From Acidobacteriota bacterium (GTDB lineage Bacteria > Acidobacteriota > Terriglobia > Terriglobales > Acidobacteriaceae): DNA of 64,000 bases. Positions 8,757 to 17,458 of this stretch are shown piece by piece. Every line of letters starts with the position of its first letter. The stretch's first letter is position 1. The stretch is from the NCBI GenBank assembly GCA_021818105.1, contig JAKAFB010000009.1, forward strand, positions 1 through 64,000, given 5' to 3'. The translations under genes were made by a program, and so were the position numbers. The notes below the pieces were generated by a model. The model did no database searches. It saw nothing but the letters and a program-made list of their open reading frames with translations, and was not told the DNA's origin.

Positions 8757-9788
8757 ATGACACTGGGCGAACTGATCGAGAGGCTGGGTGGCAGGTTGGC
8801 ACAGGGTGATCCCAGGTGGGAGGTGAGCGGCATCTCGACCATCGAGCACGCGGCCACATTTGAACTGGTGTTTGCTGAATCGGCTGCGTCGGTGACTGAG
8901 GCGCTGGCGAGCCGGGCGGGGATGATTGTGATGGAGCCCGGAGCGGCGAGTCAGTATCCGCACGACAAGTGCATCATCGAGGCAGAACAGCCACGCCTGT
9001 GGTTTGCCAAGGCGGCGAAGCTGCTGGCCAAACCTGTGATGGACGCGGGGATTCATGCGACGGCCACGGTGCCAGGAGATGTTGTGCTGGGCTCCGGTGT
9101 GCAGGTGGGGCCAGGAGTGGTGATGGGATCGCGTGCCCGCGTGGGCATGAAGACTCGCATCGATGCCGGGTGTGTGGTGGGTGAGGGTGTTGAGATTGGA
9201 GCGCAATGCCATATCTATCCGCGGGTGGTGATTTATCCGAGGACTAAGCTGGGCGACGGCGTGGTGGTGCATGCGGGAGCAGTGCTGGGCGCCGATGGCT
9301 TTGGGTATGTGCGCGACAACAAGACCGGTGAATATACGCAGTTCCCGCAGCAAGGGACGCTTGTGATCGAGGACGACGTGGAGATTGGCGCGAACACGAC
9401 GATTGATCGGGGAGCGCTGCAAGAAACACGAATTCGTAGAGGAACCAAGATTGACAACCTGGTGCATGTGGGGCACAACTGCGACATTGGCGAGGACGTA
9501 ATCCTGGTGGCGCTGACGGGGATATCGGGCTCGAGCACGGTGGGCAAGGGCGCTGTACTGGCGGGTCAGGTGGGGATTGGTGACCATGCACACGTGGGGC
9601 CGGGTGTGATCCTGGGCGGACAGGCAGGCGTGCTCAGCGGCAAGACGGTGACAAACGAAGGACTGAGGCCCGGAACAGTGTTGTGGGGGACGCCGGCACG
9701 TCCGCTGCGGCAGGTGCTGCGCGAGCAGGCGACGCTGACGCGACTGGCACGCAGGCAGAGCAAGAGCGATGAGCGAGTGCAGGAATAG
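8757..9788 (+). CDS. lpxD: UDP-3-O-acylglucosamine N-acyltransferase
   Basis: A 343-residue lipid A enzyme transferring the 3-hydroxyacyl chain from ACP to the 2-amino group of UDP-3-O-acylglucosamine. The N-terminal uridine-binding domain (about residues 1-95) is followed by a left-handed beta-helix of hexapeptide repeats such as IHATATVPGDVVLGSGVQVG. The catalytic His is in LVHVGHNCDIGEDV, and GADGFGYV is the typical active-site loop. A ribosome-binding site GAGGAGG precedes the ATG at 8757 within the 9-base gap after the acyltransferase. This pairs with the LpxL-like gene as a lipid A cluster. lpxA, lpxB, lpxC and fabZ are not adjacent. Confidence 0.95.
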   Translation: MTLGELIERLGGRLAQGDPRWEVSGISTIEHAATFELVFAESAASVTEALASRAGMIVMEPGAASQYPHDKCIIEAEQPRLWFAKAAKLLAKPVMDAGIHATATVPGDVVLGSGVQVGPGVVMGSRARVGMKTRIDAGCVVGEGVEIGAQCHIYPRVVIYPRTKLGDGVVVHAGAVLGADGFGYVRDNKTGEYTQFPQQGTLVIEDDVEIGANTTIDRGALQETRIRRGTKIDNLVHVGHNCDIGEDVILVALTGISGSSTVGKGAVLAGQVGIGDHAHVGPGVILGGQAGVLSGKTVTNEGLRPGTVLWGTPARPLRQVLREQATLTRLARRQSKSDERVQE

Positions 9789-9794
9789 ATCCCG

Positions 9795-10340
9795 ATGGCC
9801 GTAGTGGTGGTGTGTGGAAACGGACGCGGGGCGGGCAAGACAGCGCTGATATGTGGACTGATTGCGACGCTGCCGGAGTATGAGTGGACGGTGGTGAAGA
9901 TGACAGACCACGCGCATGGCATTCCGGAGCCGGTGTGGGAAGAGTGCGAGGCTGGCGAGGGAACAGACACGGCACGCTATCTGGCGTCAGGAGCAAAACG
10001 GGCTTTACTCGTGACGGCCACGGACGAAGAGTTTGCGCAGCGGCTCGGCGAGTTGTGGGAGAAGCTGGAGCCGGGCGCGGATGTGATTTTCGAGTCAAAC
10101 CGCGTGCTGGAGTATGTGAGGCCGGATGTGTGCCTGGCAGTGGTCGGCGAGGGAGAAGCGAAGCCGCTCTTTGATGAAACCATGCAGCGCGCACATGCGT
10201 GGGTAGTGCGCAAGGAGAACGGCGTTGAAGATGATAGCGGCAAGAGGATTTTCCAAGAGAACGTGCCGGAAGTGATTTCGGAGGAGATGCGGGCGTGGCT
10301 GCGGGAATGCCTGCGGAACGTGGCGCAAGCGCAGAAGTAA
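9795..10340 (+). CDS. Small P-loop NTPase, MobB-like, function unknown
   Basis: A 181-residue protein with an N-terminal Walker A motif CGNGRGAGKTALICGL, then an acidic region (EAGEGTDTARYLASGAKRAL) and VIFESNRVLEYVRPDVCLAV in the position of the second nucleotide-binding strand. The architecture resembles the MobB/dethiobiotin-synthetase branch of P-loop proteins, which includes molybdenum-cofactor guanylation helpers. No molybdenum-cofactor genes are near, and it sits 6 bases after lpxD in the same operon. I do not recognise a specific function. Confidence is for the gene and its P-loop, not a pathway. Confidence 0.75.
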   Translation: MAVVVVCGNGRGAGKTALICGLIATLPEYEWTVVKMTDHAHGIPEPVWEECEAGEGTDTARYLASGAKRALLVTATDEEFAQRLGELWEKLEPGADVIFESNRVLEYVRPDVCLAVVGEGEAKPLFDETMQRAHAWVVRKENGVEDDSGKRIFQENVPEVISEEMRAWLRECLRNVAQAQK

Positions 10341-10372
10341 ATCGAACGAAGTTGCGAAAAGAGGAGGGGACG

Positions 10373-11386
10373 ATGGATCGACGGGATTTCCTGAAGACGG
10401 CGACGACGGCGGCTGGTGTGGCGGCGACGGAGCACCTGCTTGGAGCGATGATGCATGCGGAGGGCAAGGCACCAGAGGCGGAGGGGATGGTGTACCGGAC
10501 GCTGGGGCGGACGGGCGAGCGCGTGTCTGCCATTGGGCTTGGCGGATATCACATTGGCAAGTCATCGCTTGGGGAGCAGGAGTCGATTCAACTGATGCGG
10601 CAGGCGATTGACCGCGGTATTACGTTCATGGACAACTGCTGGGACTATAACGATGGCGTGAGCGAAATCCGCATGGGCAAGGCGCTGCAGGATGGCTATC
10701 GGAACAAGGTGTTCCTGATGACAAAGATTGATGGGCGCACGAAGGAGGCTGCGGCGCAGCAGATCAACGACTGCCTGCAGCGGCTGCAGACGGATCACGT
10801 GGACCTGATGCAGTTCCATGAGGTAATTCGATTGGAGGACCCGGACCGCATATTCGCCGAGGGTGGCGCCATGGAGGCGATGCTGGAGGCGAAGAAGGCT
10901 GGCAAGGTGCGGTACATCGGATTCACAGGGCACAAGGACCCGTATGTACACCTGCGCATGCTGGATGAGGCACGCAGCCGATCCTTCCATTTTGACGCGG
11001 TGCAGATGCCACTGAACGTGATGGATGCACACTTTCGCAGCTTCAAAAATGACGTGCTGCCGGTACTGGTGCACGACGAAATTGCCCCGCTGGGGATGAA
11101 GGCTTTCGGAGACCACTACATTCTGGATAGCAAAACGGTGAAGCCGATTGAGTGCCTGCACTATTGCCTGAACTTGCCCATCGCAGTACAGATTACGGGC
11201 ATTGATAACCAGATGGTGCTGGACCAGGCACTGGAGGCGGTGAAGACGTTTAAGCCGATGAGCGAAGCGGAGGTGACGAGCCTGCTGGCAAGAACCAATG
11301 CCGCTGCACAGAACGGGAAGTTCGAGCTGTATAAGACCACCAGCAACTTTGACGGAACGGCGCACAGGCCACAGATGCTGGGCTAG
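10373..11386 (+). CDS. Tat-exported aldo/keto reductase
   Basis: A 337-residue NADPH-dependent oxidoreductase of the aldo/keto reductase superfamily preceded by a twin-arginine signal (MDRRDFLKTATTAAGVAATE). The catalytic tetrad is present: Asp and Tyr in DNCWDYNDG, Lys in LMTKIDGR and His in LMQFHEV. Export through Tat implies that it folds with cofactor in the cytoplasm before reaching the periplasm. The ATG at 10373 has GAGGAGGGG upstream; a longer frame from 10295 would overlap the previous gene. The substrate is unknown. It could be cotranscribed with the P-loop gene 32 bases upstream. Confidence 0.9.
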   Translation: MDRRDFLKTATTAAGVAATEHLLGAMMHAEGKAPEAEGMVYRTLGRTGERVSAIGLGGYHIGKSSLGEQESIQLMRQAIDRGITFMDNCWDYNDGVSEIRMGKALQDGYRNKVFLMTKIDGRTKEAAAQQINDCLQRLQTDHVDLMQFHEVIRLEDPDRIFAEGGAMEAMLEAKKAGKVRYIGFTGHKDPYVHLRMLDEARSRSFHFDAVQMPLNVMDAHFRSFKNDVLPVLVHDEIAPLGMKAFGDHYILDSKTVKPIECLHYCLNLPIAVQITGIDNQMVLDQALEAVKTFKPMSEAEVTSLLARTNAAAQNGKFELYKTTSNFDGTAHRPQMLG

Positions 11387-11421
11387 TCTGCGAAAACTGA
11401 GTTAACGCGGGGATTGCGGGG

Positions 11422-11434
11422 AGGCGAAACGCCT
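11422..11434. terminator. Weak bidirectional hairpin between convergent genes
   Basis: AGGCG-AAA-CGCCT, with flanking GGGG and CCCC blocks, lies between the reductase stop at 11386 and the xseB stop at 11460. There is no clear T-run on either side, so a terminator role is only likely by position. Confidence 0.4.
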
Positions 11435-11459
11435 GCATTCCCCGGGTTGTAGTGCGCGG

Positions 11460-11681
11460 CTATTCTTCCGGCGGGAAGGGCTCGGTTTTGAGCGATCCGT
11501 CTCGCTTTTTGATGAGCATCTGCACTTTGCCCTCGGCGGCTTCGAGTTCTTTCTTGCAGACCGAGGAGAGAGCGGTGCCCTCCTCAAAAAGCTTGAGAGA
11601 CTCTTCGAGACTGAGGTCGCCTTTTTCGAGCTTGCCGACGATGGTTTCGAGCTTCTTGAGCGATTGTTCGAAGGAGGACAT
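11460..11681 (-). CDS. xseB: Exodeoxyribonuclease VII small subunit
   Basis: A 73-residue protein of the XseB family, which joins XseA to make the single-strand-specific exonuclease VII. The whole family pattern is present: FEQSLKKLETIVGKLEKGDL, SLEESLKLFEEG and KKELEAAEGKVQML, forming two long helices. It begins 6 bases after the end of the folate enzyme upstream on the same strand, so the two form an operon. The large subunit xseA is not in this window. Confidence 0.95.
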   Translation of the reverse strand: MSSFEQSLKKLETIVGKLEKGDLSLEESLKLFEEGTALSSVCKKELEAAEGKVQMLIKKRDGSLKTEPFPPEE

Positions 11682-11687
11682 GGTTTC

Positions 11688-13562
11688 TTACCCTGGAACT
11701 GCAGAGTTTTTGGGCAATATGCTGGCGATGACCTCGGCGGCGATGTCGTAGCGGCCGAAGGGAGCGCTGACCTGCACGCCCTGCACATAAGGGCGAACGG
11801 ATTCGAGCATCTCCTGTGCGATGCGGATGCCTTCCTGATGAGCGGCATCCGGGGTGTCGGCCTGTGCCATGCGGAGCATGATTTCTTCGGGCATGGAGAC
11901 GCGGAGGTCATTCTTCATGAACTCGGCGTTACGCAGGCTGGTGAGTGGCCAGATGCCGGCAATGATGGGGATGCGGAAGCCCTCGATGCTCTGGAGAAAA
12001 TTCTCGAGCAGGCGAAGGTCAAAGACGGGCTGTGTGATGGCGAACTCGGCGCCAGCCTCGACCTTGTATTGGAAGCGGCGGAGTTCGTGCTCGATATCCG
12101 GCGCGCCGGGATTGGCGGCGACGCAGATGGTGAAGTTGGTGGAAGCGCCGATAGAGTTAGCCCCGACGTCGAGGCCGTGGTTAAGGCGCTGCACAAGGTT
12201 GACGAGGCCGATGGAGTCGACATCGAAGACAGCGGTAGCGTCAGAATAGTTTCCAAGCTTGGGCGGGTCGCCTGTGACGCAGAGGAGGTTGTGCAGGCCG
12301 ATGGACGAGGCGCCGAGCAGGTCAGACTGAATGCTGAGGATGTTGCGGTCGCGGCATGTGTAGTGAAGAACGGTCTCAATGCCGGTGTGCTGCTGAATCT
12401 GGATGCAGAGGCTCTGGCCACTCATGCGAGCCGATGCGCGAGGCGAATCGGGAACATGGATGGCGTGGACGCCGAGGCTGGCGAGCAGGCGCGCGCCTTC
12501 GATTTCCTGTGAGCAGTCAATGCCGCGCGGGGGCACAATTTCAACGAGGGTGATGAACCTGCCCTGTTGAAGCAGTGATCCGATGTGCGATCGCTGGCCG
12601 AGAGGCGCTGGAGGAGTTTCTGCGGAGAGTTCGACAGTAATGCCCGCTTCAGACACGCGGGCCTGGGCATCAATTGCACGCAGGGCAGAACGCATGGCGC
12701 GGATATGGTTGGGCGTGGTGCCGCAGCAACCGCCGACGAGTTGCGCCCCGGCTGCGATGGCCTTGCGGGCGAAGCTGGCCATGTATTCCGGCGAGCAGAG
12801 ATAGATGTTGCGGCCTTCGATGGCGCGGGGCATGCCGGCGTTTGGCATGGCAGCGATGGGCAGCGCAGTGGCTGGGCGCATGGCCTCAATGGCAGTGAGG
12901 ACTGTGGAGGGACCCGTTGAGCAGTTGACGCCGATGGCATCTGCGCCCCACTCGGTGAGGAGCGCGGCGGCATGTTGGGGAGAAGATCCATCAAGACAAT
13001 GACTTTCGTCGTCGACGGTGACCATGACGAGCACGGGCAGATTAGGCGCGGCTTCGCGAGCGGCTTGCAGTGCCTCATGCGCCTCATTCATGGCGGGCAT
13101 AGTTTCAATGAAAATGAGGTCTGCACCAGCGTCGGCGAGAGCGCGGATTTGTTCGGCGAAGGCGGCGCGGGCTTCTTCGAGGCTGGTTTTGCCGAGGGGC
13201 TCGAGGCGAACGCCGAGGGGACCGACGGCACCGGCGACCCAGGCTTCGCCTGCCTGTTTTTCCTTGAGATGCTGGACGGCTTGACGGGCAATGCGGACAC
13301 CAGCGGCGTTGATCTCCGCGACTTTGCCGGCGAGGCCGTGGCGGGCGAGGCGGAAGCGATTGGCACCGAAGGTGTTGGATTCGAGGATTTCGGCGCCGGC
13401 CTGCAGGTACTCCTCGTGGACGGCCAGGATGAGATTGGGGTCGGAGATATTGAGCTCGTCGTAGCAGCGGTTGATGTAGATTCCGCGAGCATAGAGGACG
13501 GTGCCCATGGCGCCGTCAGCGAGTACAGGGCGGTTGGCGAAGATGTCGGCGAACCTCGTCAT
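11688..13562 (-). CDS. Bifunctional homocysteine S-methyltransferase / 5,10-methylenetetrahydrofolate reductase
   Basis: A 624-residue fusion like Bacillus YitJ. Residues 1 to about 300 form a homocysteine S-methyltransferase TIM barrel with zinc-binding cysteines in GVNCSTGP and VGGCCGTTP. The remainder is a MetF-type flavin-dependent methylenetetrahydrofolate reductase (LVEIVPPRGIDCSQE, LLCVTGDPPKLGNY, FAITQPVFD, IIAGIWPL). The fusion couples making methyl-folate to methionine or S-methyl recycling. I looked for a SAM riboswitch in the 196 bases upstream and saw none. The ATG at 13562 begins MTRFADIFANRPVLADGAMG, which matches the family N-terminus. Confidence 0.93.
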   Translation of the reverse strand: MTRFADIFANRPVLADGAMGTVLYARGIYINRCYDELNISDPNLILAVHEEYLQAGAEILESNTFGANRFRLARHGLAGKVAEINAAGVRIARQAVQHLKEKQAGEAWVAGAVGPLGVRLEPLGKTSLEEARAAFAEQIRALADAGADLIFIETMPAMNEAHEALQAAREAAPNLPVLVMVTVDDESHCLDGSSPQHAAALLTEWGADAIGVNCSTGPSTVLTAIEAMRPATALPIAAMPNAGMPRAIEGRNIYLCSPEYMASFARKAIAAGAQLVGGCCGTTPNHIRAMRSALRAIDAQARVSEAGITVELSAETPPAPLGQRSHIGSLLQQGRFITLVEIVPPRGIDCSQEIEGARLLASLGVHAIHVPDSPRASARMSGQSLCIQIQQHTGIETVLHYTCRDRNILSIQSDLLGASSIGLHNLLCVTGDPPKLGNYSDATAVFDVDSIGLVNLVQRLNHGLDVGANSIGASTNFTICVAANPGAPDIEHELRRFQYKVEAGAEFAITQPVFDLRLLENFLQSIEGFRIPIIAGIWPLTSLRNAEFMKNDLRVSMPEEIMLRMAQADTPDAAHQEGIRIAQEMLESVRPYVQGVQVSAPFGRYDIAAEVIASILPKNSAVPG

Positions 13563-13758
13563 TCTGATGACATGCTACGGCACGCGGGGCAGGCGCGCCA
13601 GCAGGGTGGGTTGCTTTGTTATACTTCGGGAGTCATCAGGGTGTGCAGGATCCGGTTCCGGGCGGGGCTGCGAAGCGAATCCGGAATGCGGTCATCGCCA
13701 TCATTTTGTTCATGCTACGGCTGCGGTAGTCTCCGCGCTTTCCGTCGAGGTAGGGATT

Positions 13759-15204
13759 TTGAAGAAGAGAAGTCTTTGGTTGAGCGCCGCCGGAGCTCTG
13801 GTGGTTGCAGCTACGCTGGCAGGTTGTGGTTCAACGACATACTTTGCGGGCCGCGCCCTGCCGCCCAGCGGCATTCTCAATCGCGTGCTTATCGCGGTGC
13901 AGAATCCAAGTGCCTTTTCCAAGGGGGCACTGGTGTTTGTGGATGCATACTACGACATCCGATACAGCTATGACTTCAGGGTGCCGGGGTACAGCATCTC
14001 TGGCTATTCGGGGGCTCTGCCGGTGACCATCCAGAATATGCCTGAGGAACAGCTGGGCGCGGTGTATGGCTCAGGAGATGGCAGCCTGACGATGGTGAAC
14101 TATTCGAAGGAAGCCACGTCCGGTTCTGTGAAGGGGCTCAACGGACTTTCCTCCAGCGTATTTTTGACGCGGACCCAGTCATATGCCTTTGCGGCCAACC
14201 AGCAGGCACATGTTTTCACGGCAGTGAATCAGGTGGCTGGAACGACTACACCGCTGAACCTGCCGGGCGTATACCGCGTGAGCGTGAATCCGGGAGGATC
14301 CGTTGCGCTGGCCTTTGTGCAGAACTCGGACTATCTCTATTACGCTCGTCAGTTGACTGCATCGCAGACATTGGCATACTCCGGCGGGTCGAGTACGTGG
14401 CCAAAGGCCGCAGTGGACTGCGAACCGCAGAATGGGCCTCTCTGGTGCCTGTTCCAGGCACAGAGCCCAGACAACATCGACGCCACGGGCAATTACTACG
14501 GAGCGCCGCTGGTGTTTGACCGGCCAGTAAAGGCGATCTTCTCTGCGGACGGGGGCACGGCATACATCCTGAACTGCGGGCAGGAGTGCGGCGGCTCGGC
14601 ATCGTCGGTGACAGTGTTGCCGGTAGCGCCGCTTATCTTCCTGGCCGGGCAGCAATCAGGCAAACTGCCGGTGACTGGCGCGGCAGGGAACATTCCGATT
14701 CCCGGCGGTGCGAGCAATGCGCTGGTTGCGGATTCCACGATGTATGTGGTGGGCCAGCAACTCCAGACGGATGGGCTCTTTACGGGTAATTTAACGGTAG
14801 TGAATCTTTCCAACAACACAGTGACGGCATCAACGGGCATTAGCGACGGACAGCCGGGTGCGATGAGCCGGATGCTGCTTGCAGACGACAATACGCTGTG
14901 GGTCGGCATGACGAAGTGCAACAACGGCGAACGCTATGCCAAAGGTCTGCCTTATGGCTGCCTCACCATGTTCGATACGTCCTCGAATTCTGTAAAGATG
15001 ATCGAGCCGTATCTTGGAGACCTGACGGGCATTGCCGATGTTGAAGGTCTGCACAAGGTGTACGTTGCACAAGGTGGCCAAGTGTATATTTACTCGACAC
15101 GCGACGGAGCGGCCATCAACAACCAGTATGTGACCGTGACCGGTACGGCCTATGACGTGGCTTACATGGATGGGCATACTGACTCGAACAACACTGTGTA
15201 TTGA
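13759..15204 (+). CDS. Exported lipoprotein with YncE-like beta-propeller character, function unknown
   Basis: A 481-residue lipoprotein starting at a TTG (13759-13761) preceded by GAGG and TAGGGA. The signal (LWLSAAGALVVAATLAGC) ends in a lipobox with Cys 24. The mature part is rich in short beta-strand repeats of the type found in YncE/SMP-30-like propellers (GSLTMVNYSKEATSGSVKG, NLTVVNLSNNTVTASTGI, MFDTSSNSVKMIEPYLGDL), but I do not recognise a catalytic motif. A longer frame reaching back to 13501 would overlap the divergent methyltransferase start and is rejected. The stop at 15202-15204 is 5 bases before bshB1, so the two may be cotranscribed. Confidence 0.78.
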   Translation: MKKRSLWLSAAGALVVAATLAGCGSTTYFAGRALPPSGILNRVLIAVQNPSAFSKGALVFVDAYYDIRYSYDFRVPGYSISGYSGALPVTIQNMPEEQLGAVYGSGDGSLTMVNYSKEATSGSVKGLNGLSSSVFLTRTQSYAFAANQQAHVFTAVNQVAGTTTPLNLPGVYRVSVNPGGSVALAFVQNSDYLYYARQLTASQTLAYSGGSSTWPKAAVDCEPQNGPLWCLFQAQSPDNIDATGNYYGAPLVFDRPVKAIFSADGGTAYILNCGQECGGSASSVTVLPVAPLIFLAGQQSGKLPVTGAAGNIPIPGGASNALVADSTMYVVGQQLQTDGLFTGNLTVVNLSNNTVTASTGISDGQPGAMSRMLLADDNTLWVGMTKCNNGERYAKGLPYGCLTMFDTSSNSVKMIEPYLGDLTGIADVEGLHKVYVAQGGQVYIYSTRDGAAINNQYVTVTGTAYDVAYMDGHTDSNNTVY

Positions 15205-15209
15205 CCCAT

Positions 15210-15941
15210 ATGAGTGCCGTTGCTGAAGTGCTCCCGGCCGATGTACTGGCAATCGCAGCGCATCGCGACGACGTGGAGCAGACCTGCGGTGGGACGCTGT
15301 TGCGTATGGCGGCGCGCGGGTTGCGCACTGCAATCCTGGACCTGACGCAAGGCGAGGCGGGTACGCGGGGAAGCGCAGAGGAACGCGCACAGGAGGCGGC
15401 CGAGGCCGCCAAACTGCTGGGAGTAGGCTGGCGCGCGGCGCTGGACCTGCCGGATGGCAGCGTAGAAAACACCTACGAGAATCGGCTGAAGATTGTGCGT
15501 GTTTTGCGGCGCGTGCGACCGCGGGTTGTGATTCTGCCATACTGGCAGGCGCGGCATCCGGACCATGTGATGACGGCAACGCTGGGCTATGAGGCGTGCT
15601 TTCTCTCAGGTCTGGCGAAGGTGGACACGGGATTGCCGCCGCACCGGCCATTCAAGATTGTGTATGCCAGTCTGTATGCGGATGTGCGACCGAGCTTTGT
15701 GGTGGACATCACGCCTTTTATCGAACAGCGGCTCGCAGCGCTCATGGCCTACCGCTCGCAGTACGCGAGCCAGGCAACGGGGAGCGGGCTGTTTGTTCCG
15801 CCGGAGGAGATTCGCGAGAGGACGTTTGCAGAAGCCAGGCATTATGGCCTGCTGGCGGGTGTGCTTTACGGCGAGCCCTTTGTGCAGAAGGAAGTGGGCC
15901 TGGTGGACGATCTGACTCTTCTGCCGGTGCAATCGATTTAA
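15210..15941 (+). CDS. bshB1: PIG-L/LmbE-family deacetylase, probable bacillithiol biosynthesis BshB1
   Basis: A 243-residue zinc deacetylase expected to convert GlcNAc-malate to GlcN-malate in bacillithiol synthesis. The metal site reads AAHRDDVEQTCGGTLL, where most relatives have AHPDD, and the second signature RHPDHVMTA matches BshB1. The bshA gene is in the same window near 53.1-54.2 kb, which supports the assignment. The ATG at 15210 is chosen; a TTG at 15201 overlaps the previous stop. No strong ribosome-binding site is visible, so translational coupling is likely. A general PIG-L deacetylase of other substrates cannot be excluded. Confidence 0.8.
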   Translation: MSAVAEVLPADVLAIAAHRDDVEQTCGGTLLRMAARGLRTAILDLTQGEAGTRGSAEERAQEAAEAAKLLGVGWRAALDLPDGSVENTYENRLKIVRVLRRVRPRVVILPYWQARHPDHVMTATLGYEACFLSGLAKVDTGLPPHRPFKIVYASLYADVRPSFVVDITPFIEQRLAALMAYRSQYASQATGSGLFVPPEEIRERTFAEARHYGLLAGVLYGEPFVQKEVGLVDDLTLLPVQSI

Positions 15942-15967
15942 GAGCGCTGGCATGAAGGGACGAGAAA

Positions 15968-16324
15968 TCAGCGCTCGAAGAGCATCCGCGTGCCGATAGC
16001 GAGCAGCGAGATGGCAAAGATGCGGCGCAGCCAGAGTTCTGAGATATTCTGTGCTGCGGCTCCGCCGAAGTAGCCGCCGATGAAGAAGCCGACCGCAAGG
16101 AGAGCGGCGATGCGAAGGTCGGCATTGCCTTTGCGGTAGTACTCCAGGAAAGCAAGCAGGCCGACGGGCGCAAGCAATGCGCCGAGGGATGTTCCTTGCG
16201 CCTTATGTTGGTCCATGCCCATGATCCAGACGAGGGCGGGTATGAAGAGGATGCCTCCACCAAGCCCAACGATGCCGGAGAAGACTCCGACGACGAAACC
16301 AATCAGCAGGGTAGTCCAGATCAT
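15968..16324 (-). CDS. TauE/SafE-family membrane protein, half-length
   Basis: A 118-residue integral membrane protein with about four hydrophobic segments. It matches one half of the TauE/SafE sulfite/organosulfonate exporter family (FVVGVFSGIVGLGGGILFIP is the family signature, and KAQGTSLGALLAP follows). Most family members are about 240-270 residues with two such repeats. This single-repeat form would have to dimerise. It starts with ATG at 16322-16324 and runs convergent to bshB1. The transported compound is unknown. Confidence 0.82.
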   Translation of the reverse strand: MIWTTLLIGFVVGVFSGIVGLGGGILFIPALVWIMGMDQHKAQGTSLGALLAPVGLLAFLEYYRKGNADLRIAALLAVGFFIGGYFGGAAAQNISELWLRRIFAISLLAIGTRMLFER

Positions 16325-16355
16325 GCTTCCTCCCGGGTGGGCAAAAGGACAAAGA

Positions 16356-16382
16356 ATAGGCTGGCACCAAGGGCCAGCCTAT
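16356..16382 (-). terminator. Intrinsic terminator downstream of the aquaporin gene
   Basis: A perfect 10-bp stem, ATAGGCTGGC and GCCAGCCTAT, has a 7-base loop. Reading on the minus strand it is followed by TCTTTGTCCTTTT. It lies between the aquaporin stop and the TauE-like start, separating two minus-strand transcripts. Confidence 0.8.
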
Positions 16383-16418
16383 CGTGTTTGATTCAGTTAT
16401 AGCGCGAGAGCTCGACGG

Positions 16419-17102
16419 TTAATCGGCCTCAAGCGCCTTGAGCCTGAAAAGCAGGCCCGCGACAATTCCCGCGATGCTGGGAATGAGCAGGAATAGCCAG
16501 AGTTGCGCAAGAGCCTTTCCGCCTACGAACAGTGCAGGGCCGAGGCTGCGGGCCGGGTTCACACTGACTCCTGTGATGTGGATGCCCAGGATGTGGATGA
16601 CGACGAGGGTAATGCCGATGGCGAGGCCCGCAAACCCGGAAGGCGCACTCTTCTGGGTAGATCCGAGGATGACGATGACGAAGATCAGTGTGGCTACAAA
16701 TTCAAAGATAATGGCGGATGTAACGTTGTAGCCTCCCTGATAGCCGGGGCCCCATCCGTCCTGCCCGAGGCCGCTGGCGCCTATGTTATAACCGCCGGCA
16801 ATGCCGCTGACGATGAGCCAAAGCACCCAGGCAGCGAGAATGGCACCTATAAACTGGCCAATCCAGTAACCGATCAAATCGCCGGTTTTCATGCGTCCGG
16901 CAGACCAGACGCCAAGGCTGACTGCAGGATTGATATGGCAACCGGAGATGGGGCCGATGCCGTAGGCGGCACCGATGAGAGCAAATCCGAAGGCAAAGGC
17001 TATGCCAACGATGCCCACCTTATCGCCGGCGATGACTGCGGTGCCACAACCAAAGAGTACCAAGATGAAGGTTCCTACCAGTTCTGCGAAGTATTTCTTC
17101 AT
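16419..17102 (-). CDS. aqpZ: Aquaporin (MIP family), AqpZ-like
   Basis: A 227-residue six-helix channel for water (possibly small neutral solutes). The two pore NPA motifs are SGCHINPAVSLG and GVSVNPARSLGP, the latter carrying the selectivity-filter Arg. The short loops and overall length favour the water-specific AqpZ subgroup over glycerol facilitators. The ATG at 17100-17102 follows GGAGGAAAC, and upstream in-frame sequence is not membrane-like. Its promoter must be in the 356-base divergent gap shared with phoB. Confidence 0.9.
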   Translation of the reverse strand: MKKYFAELVGTFILVLFGCGTAVIAGDKVGIVGIAFAFGFALIGAAYGIGPISGCHINPAVSLGVWSAGRMKTGDLIGYWIGQFIGAILAAWVLWLIVSGIAGGYNIGASGLGQDGWGPGYQGGYNVTSAIIFEFVATLIFVIVILGSTQKSAPSGFAGLAIGITLVVIHILGIHITGVSVNPARSLGPALFVGGKALAQLWLFLLIPSIAGIVAGLLFRLKALEAD

Positions 17103-17458
17103 GTTTCCTCCTTCGATTTGGTTCAGGACTGACGTGCTGATATGGATATGCCGGCCTTTCCGTGCAGTGTCTGCTGCAGGCTGTATCCAGGCCAAGGCGA
17201 GGGCGGCAGGCGTCATCAAAGCGATCAAAGGCAGCAACCTGCACGCGCACGGAGTGTGTCAAAGGCGCGTAGCAGTGTCAAGAAAAAGCTTGTGGAGGTC
17301 AGGAGGCGCGCTGAGCAATTTCAAAGACTTTTGCAGGAATGGGGTAGGCAAATTCACAGAACATTTGCAATCTATTTGCCCTGTTGCAGTAGTCTGTTTA
17401 CGATTCCGTGCGGCCACAAGGCATTAATTTTAACGGTTGCCGGACGAGGGCAAAGAGC
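17103..17458. other. Divergent intergenic region between aqpZ and phoB
   Basis: This region of 356 bases holds the leaders of two divergent genes. I see no convincing protein frame and no consensus sigma-70 pair. The only recurrent short motif is TTTGC (several copies between 17330 and 17390). I found no clear Pho box. Confidence 0.4.

Noticed and set aside
7842-9917. A 691-codon open frame on the minus strand
   Set aside because: It runs opposite to the LpxL-like gene, lpxD and the start of the P-loop gene, is rich in His/Arg/Pro/Gln as expected from antisense of GC-rich codons, and shows no domain.
13501-13758. N-terminal extension of the lipoprotein gene
   Set aside because: It overlaps the divergent methyltransferase start and would bury the lipoprotein signal peptide; TTG 13759 has its own ribosome-binding site.
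13563-13758. Possible SAM riboswitch upstream of the methionine/folate gene
   Set aside because: I looked for S-box core motifs on the minus strand and found none.
15942-15976. GAGCGCTG/CAGCGCTC inverted repeat between bshB1 and the TauE-like gene
   Set aside because: The 19-base loop and lack of a T-run make a terminator doubtful, and one arm lies inside the TauE-like coding end.
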